Part shown: positions 43,107-52,520 of the stretch, one piece after another
Layout of the letters: each line of letters opens with the position of its first letter
How positions within the stretch are numbered: the stretch's first letter is position 1
Assembly: GCF_035917455.1 (NCBI RefSeq)
Contig: NZ_CP109078.1
Span: forward strand, 6,990,001-7,054,000
Length of the DNA stretch: 64,000 bases
Reading direction: 5' to 3'
From: Micromonospora sp. NBC_01796
GTDB lineage: Bacteria > Actinomycetota > Actinomycetes > Mycobacteriales > Micromonosporaceae
Notes under the pieces: generated by a model
Told to the model about the DNA's origin: nothing
The model's database searches: none
The model's input: only the letters and a program-made list of their open reading frames with translations
Made by a program: the position numbers and the translations under genes

Positions 43107-46100
43107 CCGACCTCGAGAACCAGGTGGACAGCGACTCCGCGCCGGTGCTGGCGCCGGCCGCGCGGGCGCGTACGGAGCGGCTGTCGGAGCAACGTCGGGC
43201 CCTGCTCGCCCAGCGGCTACGCAAGGGAGCCGGGGCGGCGGTACGGGCACCGGAGATCCCGCGACTGCCGGACGGTGTGGAGCCGCCCATCTCGTTCGGG
43301 CAGGAACGCCTCTGGTTCATGGAACAGCTCGAACCCGGCACGGACGCGTACGTGATGCGCGGCGCGGTACGGCTGCGCGGACGGCTGCACCTCGACGCCC
43401 TCCGTAGTGCGCTGGAAGACGTCGTCGGGCGCCACGACACGCTCCGTACCCGGTTCCCGGTGGACGAGAGCGGGCGGGTGTCGGCTGTCGTGGTCGAACG
43501 CGTGGAGGTGCCGTTCCGCGTCGTACCGGTGGACCCGGAGGCAGGCGCGGACCCGCTCGACCAGGCGCAGACCCTGACCACCCGCGACTGCGGACCGTTC
43601 GACCTGACCGTGGCGCCGCTGCTGCGGGCGATGGTGGTGCAACTCGACCCGGACGACCACGTGGTGCACGTCGCGATGCACCACATCGTCGGCGACGGGT
43701 GGTCCTGGCCGGTGTTCTTCGCCGACTGGGCCGCGCTCTACGCCGCCCGGCTCGACCAGGCGCCGGCCCCCGCACCCATGCCGATCCAGTACGGCGACTA
43801 CGCGGCCTGGCAGCGGGAACGGCTCGCCGGCCCGGCGGCGGAACGCGACCTGGCGTACTGGCGGCAGGCGCTGCACGGAGTGCCGCCGCTGGACCTACCC
43901 GTCGACCGTCCCCGCCCGGCGCAGCCGGGGTGGCGCGGCGACGGTCACCAGGTCCGGTTCCCGGACGACCTGGTCGAGGGGCTCAGGTCGCTCGGCCGCG
44001 AACACGGGGCGACCCTGTTCATGACGTTGCTCGCCGGACTGCACGTGCTCCTGCACCGGTTGAGCGGGCAGCGGGACTTCGCCGTCGGTTCACCGGTCGC
44101 CGGTCGGGTCCGCCCCGAACTGGAGCGGCTGGTCGGGCCGTTCGTCAACATGCTGCCGCTACGGGCCGATCTCCGTACCGAGCTGACGTTCGCGCAGCTC
44201 CTGACCCAGACCCGGGACCGGGTCCTGGAGGCGCTGAGCCACCAGGAGCTGCCGTTCGAACGGCTCGTGCAGGACCTGAACGTCGAACGGGACACCAGCC
44301 GGTCGCCGATCTTCCAGGTGCTCTTCGGGATGCACAACACCGGCGGGTCGGCGGGGGAGTGGCCCGACGGACTGGAACGGCTCCCGTTCGGTAGCCCGGT
44401 CACCACGACCAAGCACGACCTGTCGCTGTACGTGGACGAGCATCCCGACGGCGTACGCGGATCCTTCGGTTACCGCAGTGAACTGTTCGACGCCGACACA
44501 GTCGCCCGGTTCGCCGAGCACTACCGCCGGCTGCTCGCCGCGGCGGTCGCCCGGCCGGACACCCCCCTGGCCGACCTGGACCTGATGACGGAGGCGGAAC
44601 GGTCGGCCGTACTCGGTCTGGGGACCGGAGCGCCCGCACCGCAACCGGCCGACGGCACCCTCGCGGACGTGATCGCCCCGCACGTCCTCGCGACCCCGGA
44701 CGCACCCGCGATCGTCCACGACGGTGTCGCCACCAGCTACCGCGACCTCGATGCCGGGGCAAACCGGATGGCGGCCTGGCTGCGCGGTCACGGCGTGACC
44801 CGAGGATCGCTGGTCGGGGTCTGCCTGGAGCAGTCGGCCGAACTGGCGATGGCGTTGCTGGGCGTGCTGCGGGCCGGCGCCGCGTACGTACCGCTGGATC
44901 CGGAACAGCCCCCGGCCCGGCTGGGCACGATCATGGCCGACGCCCGACCGGCGCTGGTGCTGACCACGTCCGACCTGGCGGACCGGTTCGAGTCCGTCGC
45001 CACCGTCCGGTTGGACGAGGTACGCGACGAGATCGCCGGGCACAGTCCGCTCGCGCCGGAACCGGTCGCGGCGCCGGACGACCTCGCCTACGTGATCTTC
45101 ACGTCGGGTTCGACCGGGCGGCCGAAGGGCGTGGCGGTGGCCCACCGGCAGGTGCGCAACTACCTCGACGGGGTCACCGCGCAGATCGGGGTGGTGCCGG
45201 CGGCCCGCTGGGCGCTGCTCCAGTCGCTGTCCTTCGACTTCGCGGTCACCGTCTTCTACCTCGGCCTGGCCAGCGGCGGCGCGGTGCACCTGGTGCCCCG
45301 TCGGTGCACCGGCGACGAACTCGCCGACTACCTGCGCGAACAGCGCATCGACTACCTCAAGATGACGCCCTCGCACCTCGCCGCGTTGGCGGTCGAGGTC
45401 CCGTCCGAGCGGCTGGTGCCGGCGAAGGCGCTGCTCCTCGGCGGGGAGGCGTCCCGGCTGGACTGGGCCGCCGGCCTGGCCGCCGGTCCGGCTGCGGTGA
45501 TCAACCACTACGGCCCGACCGAAGCGACCGTCGGTGTCACCACCTACCGGGTCGAGGCGTCCGACACCGGCACCGGCACCACACCGATCGGCAAACCGCT
45601 GCCGCACGCCCGGGTGTACGTGCTCGACGAACGAATGCGGCCGGTGCCGGTCGGCGTGCCGGGCGAGCTGTACCTCGGCGGGGACCGGCTGGCCCGGGGC
45701 TACCTCGGGCAGCCGGGTCTGACCGCGGAGCGGTTCCGGCCCGATCCGTACGCGACCGAGCCCGGTGCGCGGATGTACGGCACCGGCGACCTGGCCCGGT
45801 GGCGCCCGGACGGGCAGTTGGAGTTCCTCGGCCGGCGCGACGGGCAGGTCAAGCTGCGCGGCTACCGGGTCGAGTTGGGCGAGGTCGAGGCGGCACTGGT
45901 CGACTGCCCGGGGGTGAGCGCGGCGGTCGCGATGCTGCGCGGTGACCGGCTGGTCGGCTACCTGCAACGCGAGGCCGCCGACGACGGGTCGGCCCCGACC
46001 GACCCGGATCCGGGTACGCTGCGCCGGCTGCTCGCCGGCACCCTGCCCGAGTACATGATCCCGAACCAGTTCGTCTGGCTGGACCGGCTGCCGTTGCAGG

Positions 46101-48658
46101 ACCACGGCAAGGTCGACCGGCGGGCGCTGCCCGAACCGGTGGCCGCGACCGCCGCCTCCGGGCTCGAACACGTCCCGCCGGACGGGCCGGTCGAGACCGC
46201 CATCGCCCAGGTGTGGCAGGAGGTCCTGGAGGTCGAGCGGGTCGGCGCGCTGGACGACTTCTTCGACCTCGGCGGGCACTCGCTGCTCGCCACCCAGGTG
46301 GTGGCCCGGCTGCGTCGTACGCTCACCACCGAGCGGCCGATCAGCGTGATGGACCTGTTCCGGTGTCGTACGGTGCGCGAACTCGCCCTGCTCGCCACCG
46401 GTGAGTCCGGGCAACCGGCCGACCGGCTGCTGCACGAGCTGAGCCGACCCCCGAGCGGGACCCGGAAACGCTCGTACGTCTGCGTCCCGTACGGCGGCGC
46501 GAACGCGGTCGTGTACCAGCCGTTGGCCGACGCCCTCCCGGACGGCCACAGCCTGTACGCGGTCGCCGTACCCGGACACGACATCGGACTGGCCGAGGAG
46601 ATCGAGCCGATCGAGGTGACCGCACAGCGGCTCACCGAGGAGATCCTGAACACGATCACCGGACCCCTGGTCGTGTACGGACACTGCGGCCCCGGTGGGG
46701 CGCTCGCGGTGGAGGTCGCCCGCCGGCTGGAAGAGGCCGGTCGGGAGCTGGACGCGCTCTACCTCGGCGGGATCTTCCCCTTCGCCCGACCGGTCGGTGG
46801 GGTGCTCGGCCGGCTCACCCGGCTCCGCCTCGGCGAACGGCTGCGCGGCGACCGGGTCTACGCCAACTGGCTCCAGGGCATGGGGGCCGACCTCGGCGCG
46901 CTCGACACCGAGCAGCAGCGGTTCCTGATCCGGGCGATGCGCCACGACGGTGAGGCCGCCGAGAACTACTTCACCGAGCTGCTCCACCAGCACGCCACCC
47001 CGCTGCGTACGCCGATCATCAGCATTGTCGGCGACCGCGACCCCGGTACGGAGTACCACCAGGAGCGGTACCGGGAATGGCACTTCCTCAGCGACACCAC
47101 CGCCCTGGTGGTGTTGCAGGAGGCGGGGCACTACTTCGCCAAGTTCCGCGCCGACGAGGTCGCCGACATCATCACCGCCGTCGACCGGGAACTCGAACAG
47201 CCCGTTCCCGCGTACAACCCGGACCTGTCGTGGCAGGTCACCGCGGTCTCCCGGGGGGCCGAGCCGACGGCTGCGGTAACCACGGAACAGCCGGGGATGG
47301 GCCGCTTCCTGACCGTCGCCGCCGGGCAGCTCATCTCCGGGATCGGGTCGGCGCTGACCACCTTCGCGGTGCCGCTCTGGACCTACCTCGAGACCGGGTC
47401 CCTGATCCGGTTCGCGCTGTTCGCGGTGCTGGGTCAGGTGCCGGGCATCCTGGCCGCCCCGGTCGCCGGTGCGATCATCGACCGCAGTGACCGTCGCCGC
47501 GCGATGCTCGCCGGTGACTTCGCCGCGCTGACCGCCATCGCCTCGTTCGCCGCCCTCTACTGGACCGACCAGCTCCAACCGTGGCACATCTACACCTTCG
47601 TCGGGTGGCTGTCGGTCGCGTTGACCTTCCAACGACTGGCGTACATGTCCGCGGTGCCGCAGCTCGTACCCAAGCGCTATCTCGGCCACGCCAACGGGAT
47701 GGTCCAACTCGGCGGCGGTGTCGCCCAGTTCCTCGTACCGCTGGTCGCGGTCGGCCTGATCGCCACCATCGGTCTGGGCGGCATCCTCCTCATCGACCTG
47801 GGCAGCTACCTGTTCGCGATCACGGTGCTGGTGCTGGTCAAGTTCCCCCGCGCGATGGCCCGCCGACGCCGGGAGAGCCTGCTCGCCGAGATCACCGGCG
47901 GCCTGCGGTACACCGTGCAGCACCGCAGCTTCCGGGCCATGGTGCTCTTCTTCGCCGCGTTCAACCTCTTCCTCGCACCGCTGTTCCTGTTGCTCTCCCC
48001 GCTGGTCCTGGCGTTCGCCCCGCTGGAGTCGGTGGCGCAGGTGTCGCTGGCGGGCGGGGTCGGCGCGGTCGTCGGCGGTCTGATCATGACCGCCTGGGGT
48101 GGCCCCCGGCACCGGCGGATGCGCGGCATGCTGCTGCTCACGTTCGCGTTCGCCGCCGGTGGCCTGGTAACCGGGCTGCGCCCCAGCGTCGCGGTTGTCG
48201 CCGCGGGCGCACTCGGGATGTCGCTGTCGCTGTCGGTCATCAACGGGATCTGGCTGACCATCATCCAGACCAAGGTCCCGCAGCGACTGCACGCCCGGGT
48301 CATCGCCCTGAACATGGTCATCGCCCTGTCGACCATGCCGCTCGGTCAGGCGGTCATCGCCCCACTGCTGGTGCCGCGCTTCGAGCCGCTGCTGCTGCCC
48401 GGTGGTTCGCTCGCCGACTCCGTCGGACAGGTGATCGGGGTCGGGCCGGGGCGGGGCACCGGGCTGCTCTACATCCTGCTCGCCGTCTGCGTCGCCGTGG
48501 TGGTCGCGGTGTCGCTGCGGGTGCGTACCCTGGCCCGGTTCGACGACGACGTACCCGACGCGCCGCCGGACGACCTCGTCGGGCTGAGCAACTGGACCGC
48601 CCGCGTGCAGTCCCGTACGGCCGCCGGCTCCCACCAGGGCAGCGGGAGCGGCGGCTGA
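43103..48658 (+). CDS. NRPS (C-A-T-TE) fused to an MFS exporter
   Basis: An 1851-residue chain. C domain about 45-480 with HHIVGDG at H193. A domain about 520-1000 with FTSGSTGRPKG, HYGPTEATVG, YGTGDLARW and the Lys of DHGKVDRRA. Carrier S1060 in DLGGHSLLA. Thioesterase about 1110-1380 with GHCGPGG, where C1195 takes the usual Ser place, an Asp in GDRD and His in EAGHYF. From about 1398 a full MFS transporter (EntS/MFS_3-like) follows with motif A GAIIDRSDRRRAML and about 12 helices to 1830. The specificity code reads D-F-T-K-L-G-H-V-G-K, nearest Asp/Asn codes. GTG at 43103 overlaps the previous stop (GTGA). It probably adds the last residue, releases and exports the peptide. No MbtH-like gene is present. 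Confidence 0.95.
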   Translation: MTDLENQVDSDSAPVLAPAARARTERLSEQRRALLAQRLRKGAGAAVRAPEIPRLPDGVEPPISFGQERLWFMEQLEPGTDAYVMRGAVRLRGRLHLDALRSALEDVVGRHDTLRTRFPVDESGRVSAVVVERVEVPFRVVPVDPEAGADPLDQAQTLTTRDCGPFDLTVAPLLRAMVVQLDPDDHVVHVAMHHIVGDGWSWPVFFADWAALYAARLDQAPAPAPMPIQYGDYAAWQRERLAGPAAERDLAYWRQALHGVPPLDLPVDRPRPAQPGWRGDGHQVRFPDDLVEGLRSLGREHGATLFMTLLAGLHVLLHRLSGQRDFAVGSPVAGRVRPELERLVGPFVNMLPLRADLRTELTFAQLLTQTRDRVLEALSHQELPFERLVQDLNVERDTSRSPIFQVLFGMHNTGGSAGEWPDGLERLPFGSPVTTTKHDLSLYVDEHPDGVRGSFGYRSELFDADTVARFAEHYRRLLAAAVARPDTPLADLDLMTEAERSAVLGLGTGAPAPQPADGTLADVIAPHVLATPDAPAIVHDGVATSYRDLDAGANRMAAWLRGHGVTRGSLVGVCLEQSAELAMALLGVLRAGAAYVPLDPEQPPARLGTIMADARPALVLTTSDLADRFESVATVRLDEVRDEIAGHSPLAPEPVAAPDDLAYVIFTSGSTGRPKGVAVAHRQVRNYLDGVTAQIGVVPAARWALLQSLSFDFAVTVFYLGLASGGAVHLVPRRCTGDELADYLREQRIDYLKMTPSHLAALAVEVPSERLVPAKALLLGGEASRLDWAAGLAAGPAAVINHYGPTEATVGVTTYRVEASDTGTGTTPIGKPLPHARVYVLDERMRPVPVGVPGELYLGGDRLARGYLGQPGLTAERFRPDPYATEPGARMYGTGDLARWRPDGQLEFLGRRDGQVKLRGYRVELGEVEAALVDCPGVSAAVAMLRGDRLVGYLQREAADDGSAPTDPDPGTLRRLLAGTLPEYMIPNQFVWLDRLPLQDHGKVDRRALPEPVAATAASGLEHVPPDGPVETAIAQVWQEVLEVERVGALDDFFDLGGHSLLATQVVARLRRTLTTERPISVMDLFRCRTVRELALLATGESGQPADRLLHELSRPPSGTRKRSYVCVPYGGANAVVYQPLADALPDGHSLYAVAVPGHDIGLAEEIEPIEVTAQRLTEEILNTITGPLVVYGHCGPGGALAVEVARRLEEAGRELDALYLGGIFPFARPVGGVLGRLTRLRLGERLRGDRVYANWLQGMGADLGALDTEQQRFLIRAMRHDGEAAENYFTELLHQHATPLRTPIISIVGDRDPGTEYHQERYREWHFLSDTTALVVLQEAGHYFAKFRADEVADIITAVDRELEQPVPAYNPDLSWQVTAVSRGAEPTAAVTTEQPGMGRFLTVAAGQLISGIGSALTTFAVPLWTYLETGSLIRFALFAVLGQVPGILAAPVAGAIIDRSDRRRAMLAGDFAALTAIASFAALYWTDQLQPWHIYTFVGWLSVALTFQRLAYMSAVPQLVPKRYLGHANGMVQLGGGVAQFLVPLVAVGLIATIGLGGILLIDLGSYLFAITVLVLVKFPRAMARRRRESLLAEITGGLRYTVQHRSFRAMVLFFAAFNLFLAPLFLLLSPLVLAFAPLESVAQVSLAGGVGAVVGGLIMTAWGGPRHRRMRGMLLLTFAFAAGGLVTGLRPSVAVVAAGALGMSLSLSVINGIWLTIIQTKVPQRLHARVIALNMVIALSTMPLGQAVIAPLLVPRFEPLLLPGGSLADSVGQVIGVGPGRGTGLLYILLAVCVAVVVAVSLRVRTLARFDDDVPDAPPDDLVGLSNWTARVQSRTAAGSHQGSGSGG

Positions 48659-48662
48659 CGGG

Positions 48663-49607
48663 TCACCAGTCGAGGGGCCTGGTCGCGAGCGTTGCCTCGT
48701 ACCAGGCCCGGATGGCCTCGAAGGTCTCCGGCGGCAGCGGCGTGCCGGCGGCGGCGATGCTGCTGTGCAACTGGGCCAGGGACTTGGTGCCGGGGATGAC
48801 GGTCGACACCGCGTCGTAGCCGAGCAGGAACCGCAGCGCGCCGTCGAGCAGGCTCACCCCGTCGGGCAGCAGCGCCCGGAACTCGTCCACCAGCCCCGCG
48901 CGCAGCGCCACGTCGGCGCGGGTCCAGCGCTCGCGTACGTCGGTGAAGACGCTCTCCGCGTGGTACCTGCCGGAGAGCCAGCCGGACTCCAGCGGCACCT
49001 TGACCAGGGTCCCGACACCCCGGTCGCGGGCCCGCCCCATCGCCTGCCACGGTTCCTGGTAGAGGGCGGACATCCGCACCTCGAGGGCGTCCGAGGCGCT
49101 GGTGGTCAACACGGTGTCGACGTCGGCGCCCCAGTCGATCGACGCCCCGTACGCCCGGATCGTGCCCTTGTCCTTGAGCTGTTGCAGGACGCGGTAGTGG
49201 TCGCACCGGCTGCCGTCGATGATCTCCTTCGGTGGGCTGTGCAGTACGACGATGTCGACGTGGTCGACGTTCATCCGGCGGGCACTGCCCTCGATCGACG
49301 CCTCAATGGCGTCGGGCGCCCAGTTGGGGCTGCCGTCGGGGTGGTAGCCGACCTTGGTGCAGATCAGCACCTCGTCGCGGTGTCGGCCGGTCAGCGCCCG
49401 GCCGATGTTCGACTCGCTGCGCCCGTCGGCGTAACCGGGCGCGGTGTCGATGAGGTTGACACCGGCGTCGAGCGCGGCGTGCACGATCCGGACGGCCTCC
49501 GCCGGCTCGGGTCCGTCGGGCCACTGGGCCGAGCGCCCGAGCTGCCACGCGCCCAGCCCGATGGCGCTGACCCGCAGGCCGGTGGTGCCGAAATCCCTGA
49601 TCTGCAT
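48663..49607 (-). CDS. Aldo/keto reductase
   Basis: A 314-residue NADPH-dependent (beta/alpha)8-barrel reductase. Family features: LRVSAIGLGAWQLG, NLIDTAPGYADGRSESNIGRAL (Asp and Tyr of the tetrad), TKVGYH (Lys) and VVLHSPPKE (His), then STVIPGTKSLAQL near the cofactor site. The substrate is unknown. It ends four bases from the convergent NRPS-MFS gene. A tailoring role in the NRPS pathway is possible from position only; the opposite strand argues for a separate transcription unit. Confidence 0.93.
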   Translation of the reverse strand: MQIRDFGTTGLRVSAIGLGAWQLGRSAQWPDGPEPAEAVRIVHAALDAGVNLIDTAPGYADGRSESNIGRALTGRHRDEVLICTKVGYHPDGSPNWAPDAIEASIEGSARRMNVDHVDIVVLHSPPKEIIDGSRCDHYRVLQQLKDKGTIRAYGASIDWGADVDTVLTTSASDALEVRMSALYQEPWQAMGRARDRGVGTLVKVPLESGWLSGRYHAESVFTDVRERWTRADVALRAGLVDEFRALLPDGVSLLDGALRFLLGYDAVSTVIPGTKSLAQLHSSIAAAGTPLPPETFEAIRAWYEATLATRPLDW

Positions 49608-49707
49608 GCCGATATCCCCCCTGGTCGACCGCCGGATGGCGGTGCTGCCAGCGTATCGACGGACGCTGTCGCCCGCCGTCCCGGTTGGGTCCGTCCCGTT
49701 ACAGACT

Positions 49708-49759
49708 GATCAACAGATGGGCACCTTTGGTTGACAGCGGATCATGACTCAACGAAGAT
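49708..49759 (+). promoter_or_regulatory. Promoter region of the second M14 metallopeptidase
   Basis: TTGACA (49731-49736) is followed after 17 bases by GAAGAT (49754-49759), a weak -10. GATCAACAGAT (49708-49718), also found upstream of the first M14 gene, lies just ahead. The leader to the ATG at 49967 is about 200 bases and pyrimidine-rich, with no clear structure. The 359-base gap to the aldo/keto reductase holds nothing else I can support. Confidence 0.45.
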
Positions 49760-49966
49760 CTACTTCGTGCGGAGCGTCTACCTGACTAAGCGGGGTCACA
49801 TCGACCTCCTGCGTGTCGCCAGCGCCGCCTGTCGACGCTCAATCTGACGCCGGGCTTCCCCTTCCCCGCCCGCTGCCGACGTTCTCCCCAATCCCCGTGG
49901 GTCTCCGGCCCTGCGGTGACGTCTGCCCGCGTGCACTGTCCTCTCTCGACAGGAGATCTGTCTTTC

Positions 49967-52420
49967 ATGGTCAGGAAACTCTCGAGGATCGCCGCGGCAA
50001 CGGTTGCCGCGTCGCTCGTCGGCACGATCGCCTGGGCCGGGCCGGTGAACGCGTCCGCGTTGCCGTCCGTGCCTCCGTCCGGCATCGACTTCTGGGGCAT
50101 CACGGGCTTCCCCGTACAGAACGTGCTGCCGGTCTGGGCGGACAACCCGAACGACGCCTCGATCCCGATCGGGGTCACCCCGTACGACGAGATCGCCCCG
50201 AAGCTCAACGCCCTGCAGGCCGCCAGCAACCGGGTGTCCGCCCGGGTCGCCGGCAAGTCCTCCGGCGGATACGACCTGTACGCGGTGACGGTGACCGCGC
50301 CCGAGACCCAGGACGAGGCACGGCGCCAGGAGAACTGGCGGCGGCTGATCGAGAACGAGCCGGCGACGGCGCAGCACGACCGGCGTCTCATCGAGGGCTA
50401 CAAGACCCCGCTGTTCGTCAACGCGAACATCCACGGCAACGAGTGGGAGGGCACCGACGCGGCCCTGCGGGTGATCGAGGAGTTCGCGACCAGCACCGAT
50501 CCCCAGGTCGCGCAGCTTCTGAAGCGCAACCGGCTCGTCTTCAACGTCACCTCCAACCCGGACGGTCGGGTGGCCGGAACCCGGCAAAACGCGGCCGGTT
50601 ACGACCTGAACCGCGACCTGACCATCGTGTCGCAGCCCGAGACCAACCTGATCCGTGAGCTGATCGTCGACACCAAGCCGATCATCACGCTCGACCTGCA
50701 CGGATACGTCAACCCGACGCTGCTGCACCCGAGCACCCCGCCGCACAACGTCAACAATGAGTACGACCTCTACATCAAGCACGGTCTGCCGAACGCGCTC
50801 GCGATCGAGCAGGGACTGAAGGCGCTGGGCTACCCCGAGACGCAGCAGGCGCGGATCCCGTTCCGGGACGACGAGCCCGGCGTCTGGGACGACTTCCCGC
50901 CGATCTACGTACCCTCTTTCGCGATGTTGCAGAGCAGCATCCCGTACACGATCGAGGCACCGCTCAACCCGCGCGGCAACCTCACCCCGGCGGAGAAGCT
51001 TCGCCGGTCGGGCATCAACACCGACGTGCACGAGGTGGCGATCAAGACCTCGCTGCAGTACATCCAGGACCACCGGACCGAGGTGCTGTTCGACCAGGCC
51101 GAGGTCTACCGCCGTGGTGCGGCCGGTGAGCCGCTGCGGGACATCCCGGACGGGTACGTGCCGGGCTGGGGTCCGGAGGACAACTACAACACCGTCTTCC
51201 CGCGCTCGTACGTCATCCCGGCCGGCTCCGGTCAGCACTCCGCGCCGGCCGCGGCCCGTCTCGTCGACCTGCTCATCGGCAGCGGCGGCCGGGTGTGGCG
51301 GGCGAAGACCAACTTCACCGCCAACGGCAAGTCCTACCCCGCCGGCTCGTACGTGATCGACATGCACCAGCCCAAACGTGGCCTGGTCAACTCCCTGCTC
51401 GAACCCGGTGTCGACATCACCGACCGGGTGGACGACCTCTACGCCGGACCGGCCGCCTGGAGCCAGGGGCTGACCTGGGGCGCGACCGTCGACACCCTGT
51501 GGGACCAGTTGCCGGGCGTGGGCCTGGAGCGGGCCTACGACGGCAAGGCCGAGAGTTCGGTGCCGGGCGGTACGCCCGACCTGCGGCTGAACATCCAGGA
51601 CGCGGCCGACCTGCTCGCGGTCAACGCGTTGCTGGACCAGGGGGTCGCGGTCTACCGGCTCGCCGACGGGTCGGTTGTCATCCCGCACACGACCACCAAC
51701 CGCCGGCTCGCCGCCGCCGAGTCCCGTAAGCACGACGTCGCCTTCGAAGCCGCTCCGGCGGGTTGGCAGGGGACCCTGCTGGACAAGGTCGTCGTCGGTT
51801 ACCTGGGTACGGTCGAGGAGCGCGACACCCTGCGCGACATCGGCTTCGAGGCCCGTACGATCACCGCCGCGACCCTGGCCACCACGCTGACCGCCGACGT
51901 CGACGTACTGCTCGTCGGTGCCAACCTCAACCTGGCGAACCTGACGGCGGAGAACCGCGCCGCGCTCGACGCCTTCCTTGCCCGGGGCGGTGGTGTCGTC
52001 GGTCTGGACACCGCCGGGGCGAGCTTCAGCAACGCCGCCGCGCTGCTGAGCGTCACGGCCACCGCGGGTGCCTCCCTGGCCAGTGGTGTGGTCAACATCG
52101 TGAACAGCCAGGGCCCGGTCACCTCCGGTGCGATCCCGCACTCGTTCATCAACCAGCCGGTCTGGTTCACCAACCTCGGTGCCGGCGTCACGGTGGAGCA
52201 GTCCTACACCGCCGACCCGCTGCTGTCCGGCTGGTGGGCGGCGAACGCGGCCGGCACCAACGGTCCGGCCGCCGCGGCCAACCAGGCCAGCATCGTCCGG
52301 GGCGTGACGGCCGCGGGCAACGGTGTCGTGCTCTTCGGTACGGACCCGACGTACCGCACCCACCCCAAGGGGCTGCAACCGCAGCTCGGCCGGGCCATGC
52401 TCTGGGCGGCCCAGCGGTAG
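49967..52420 (+). CDS. Secreted M14 zinc metallopeptidase
   Basis: An 817-residue precursor with a Sec-type signal (MVRKLSRIAAATVAASLVG, cleavage near NASA). The M14 domain has zinc ligands H156 and E159 in HGNEWEG and H245 in DLHG, with NPDGR and YDLNRD substrate segments and a Glu in YTIEAPLNPRG that may be the catalytic base. A second half of about 400 residues resembles that of the paralogue at 25409-28075, including a Rossmann/GATase-like part (DVLLVGANLNLANL). AGGAGA lies ahead of the ATG. It probably trims extracellular peptides or peptidoglycan stems. A strong terminator follows. Confidence 0.9.
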   Translation: MVRKLSRIAAATVAASLVGTIAWAGPVNASALPSVPPSGIDFWGITGFPVQNVLPVWADNPNDASIPIGVTPYDEIAPKLNALQAASNRVSARVAGKSSGGYDLYAVTVTAPETQDEARRQENWRRLIENEPATAQHDRRLIEGYKTPLFVNANIHGNEWEGTDAALRVIEEFATSTDPQVAQLLKRNRLVFNVTSNPDGRVAGTRQNAAGYDLNRDLTIVSQPETNLIRELIVDTKPIITLDLHGYVNPTLLHPSTPPHNVNNEYDLYIKHGLPNALAIEQGLKALGYPETQQARIPFRDDEPGVWDDFPPIYVPSFAMLQSSIPYTIEAPLNPRGNLTPAEKLRRSGINTDVHEVAIKTSLQYIQDHRTEVLFDQAEVYRRGAAGEPLRDIPDGYVPGWGPEDNYNTVFPRSYVIPAGSGQHSAPAAARLVDLLIGSGGRVWRAKTNFTANGKSYPAGSYVIDMHQPKRGLVNSLLEPGVDITDRVDDLYAGPAAWSQGLTWGATVDTLWDQLPGVGLERAYDGKAESSVPGGTPDLRLNIQDAADLLAVNALLDQGVAVYRLADGSVVIPHTTTNRRLAAAESRKHDVAFEAAPAGWQGTLLDKVVVGYLGTVEERDTLRDIGFEARTITAATLATTLTADVDVLLVGANLNLANLTAENRAALDAFLARGGGVVGLDTAGASFSNAAALLSVTATAGASLASGVVNIVNSQGPVTSGAIPHSFINQPVWFTNLGAGVTVEQSYTADPLLSGWWAANAAGTNGPAAAANQASIVRGVTAAGNGVVLFGTDPTYRTHPKGLQPQLGRAMLWAAQR

Positions 52421-52452
52421 TACCGACGGTGCTCCGCTGAGCGGGTGACACA

Positions 52453-52488
52453 GGAGGGCCCGGATGCCGGTCAGCATCCGGGCCCTCC
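52453..52488. terminator. Bidirectional terminator
   Basis: A perfect 15-bp inverted repeat, GGAGGGCCCGGATGC (52453-52467) and its complement (52474-52488), with a six-base loop. It lies between the convergent metallopeptidase (ends 52420) and GST-like gene (ends 52521), so it can serve both. Confidence 0.85.
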
Positions 52489-52520
52489 TCGTCGTACCGA
52501 CCCCGGCCGGGGCCCCCGCT

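Noticed and set aside
44159-48634. A 1491-codon open frame on the minus strand opposite the NRPS-MFS gene
   Set aside because: It is an artefact of high GC in third positions; its product is a low-complexity Arg/Gly/Gln-rich chain without family motifs, while the plus strand has complete NRPS and MFS motifs.
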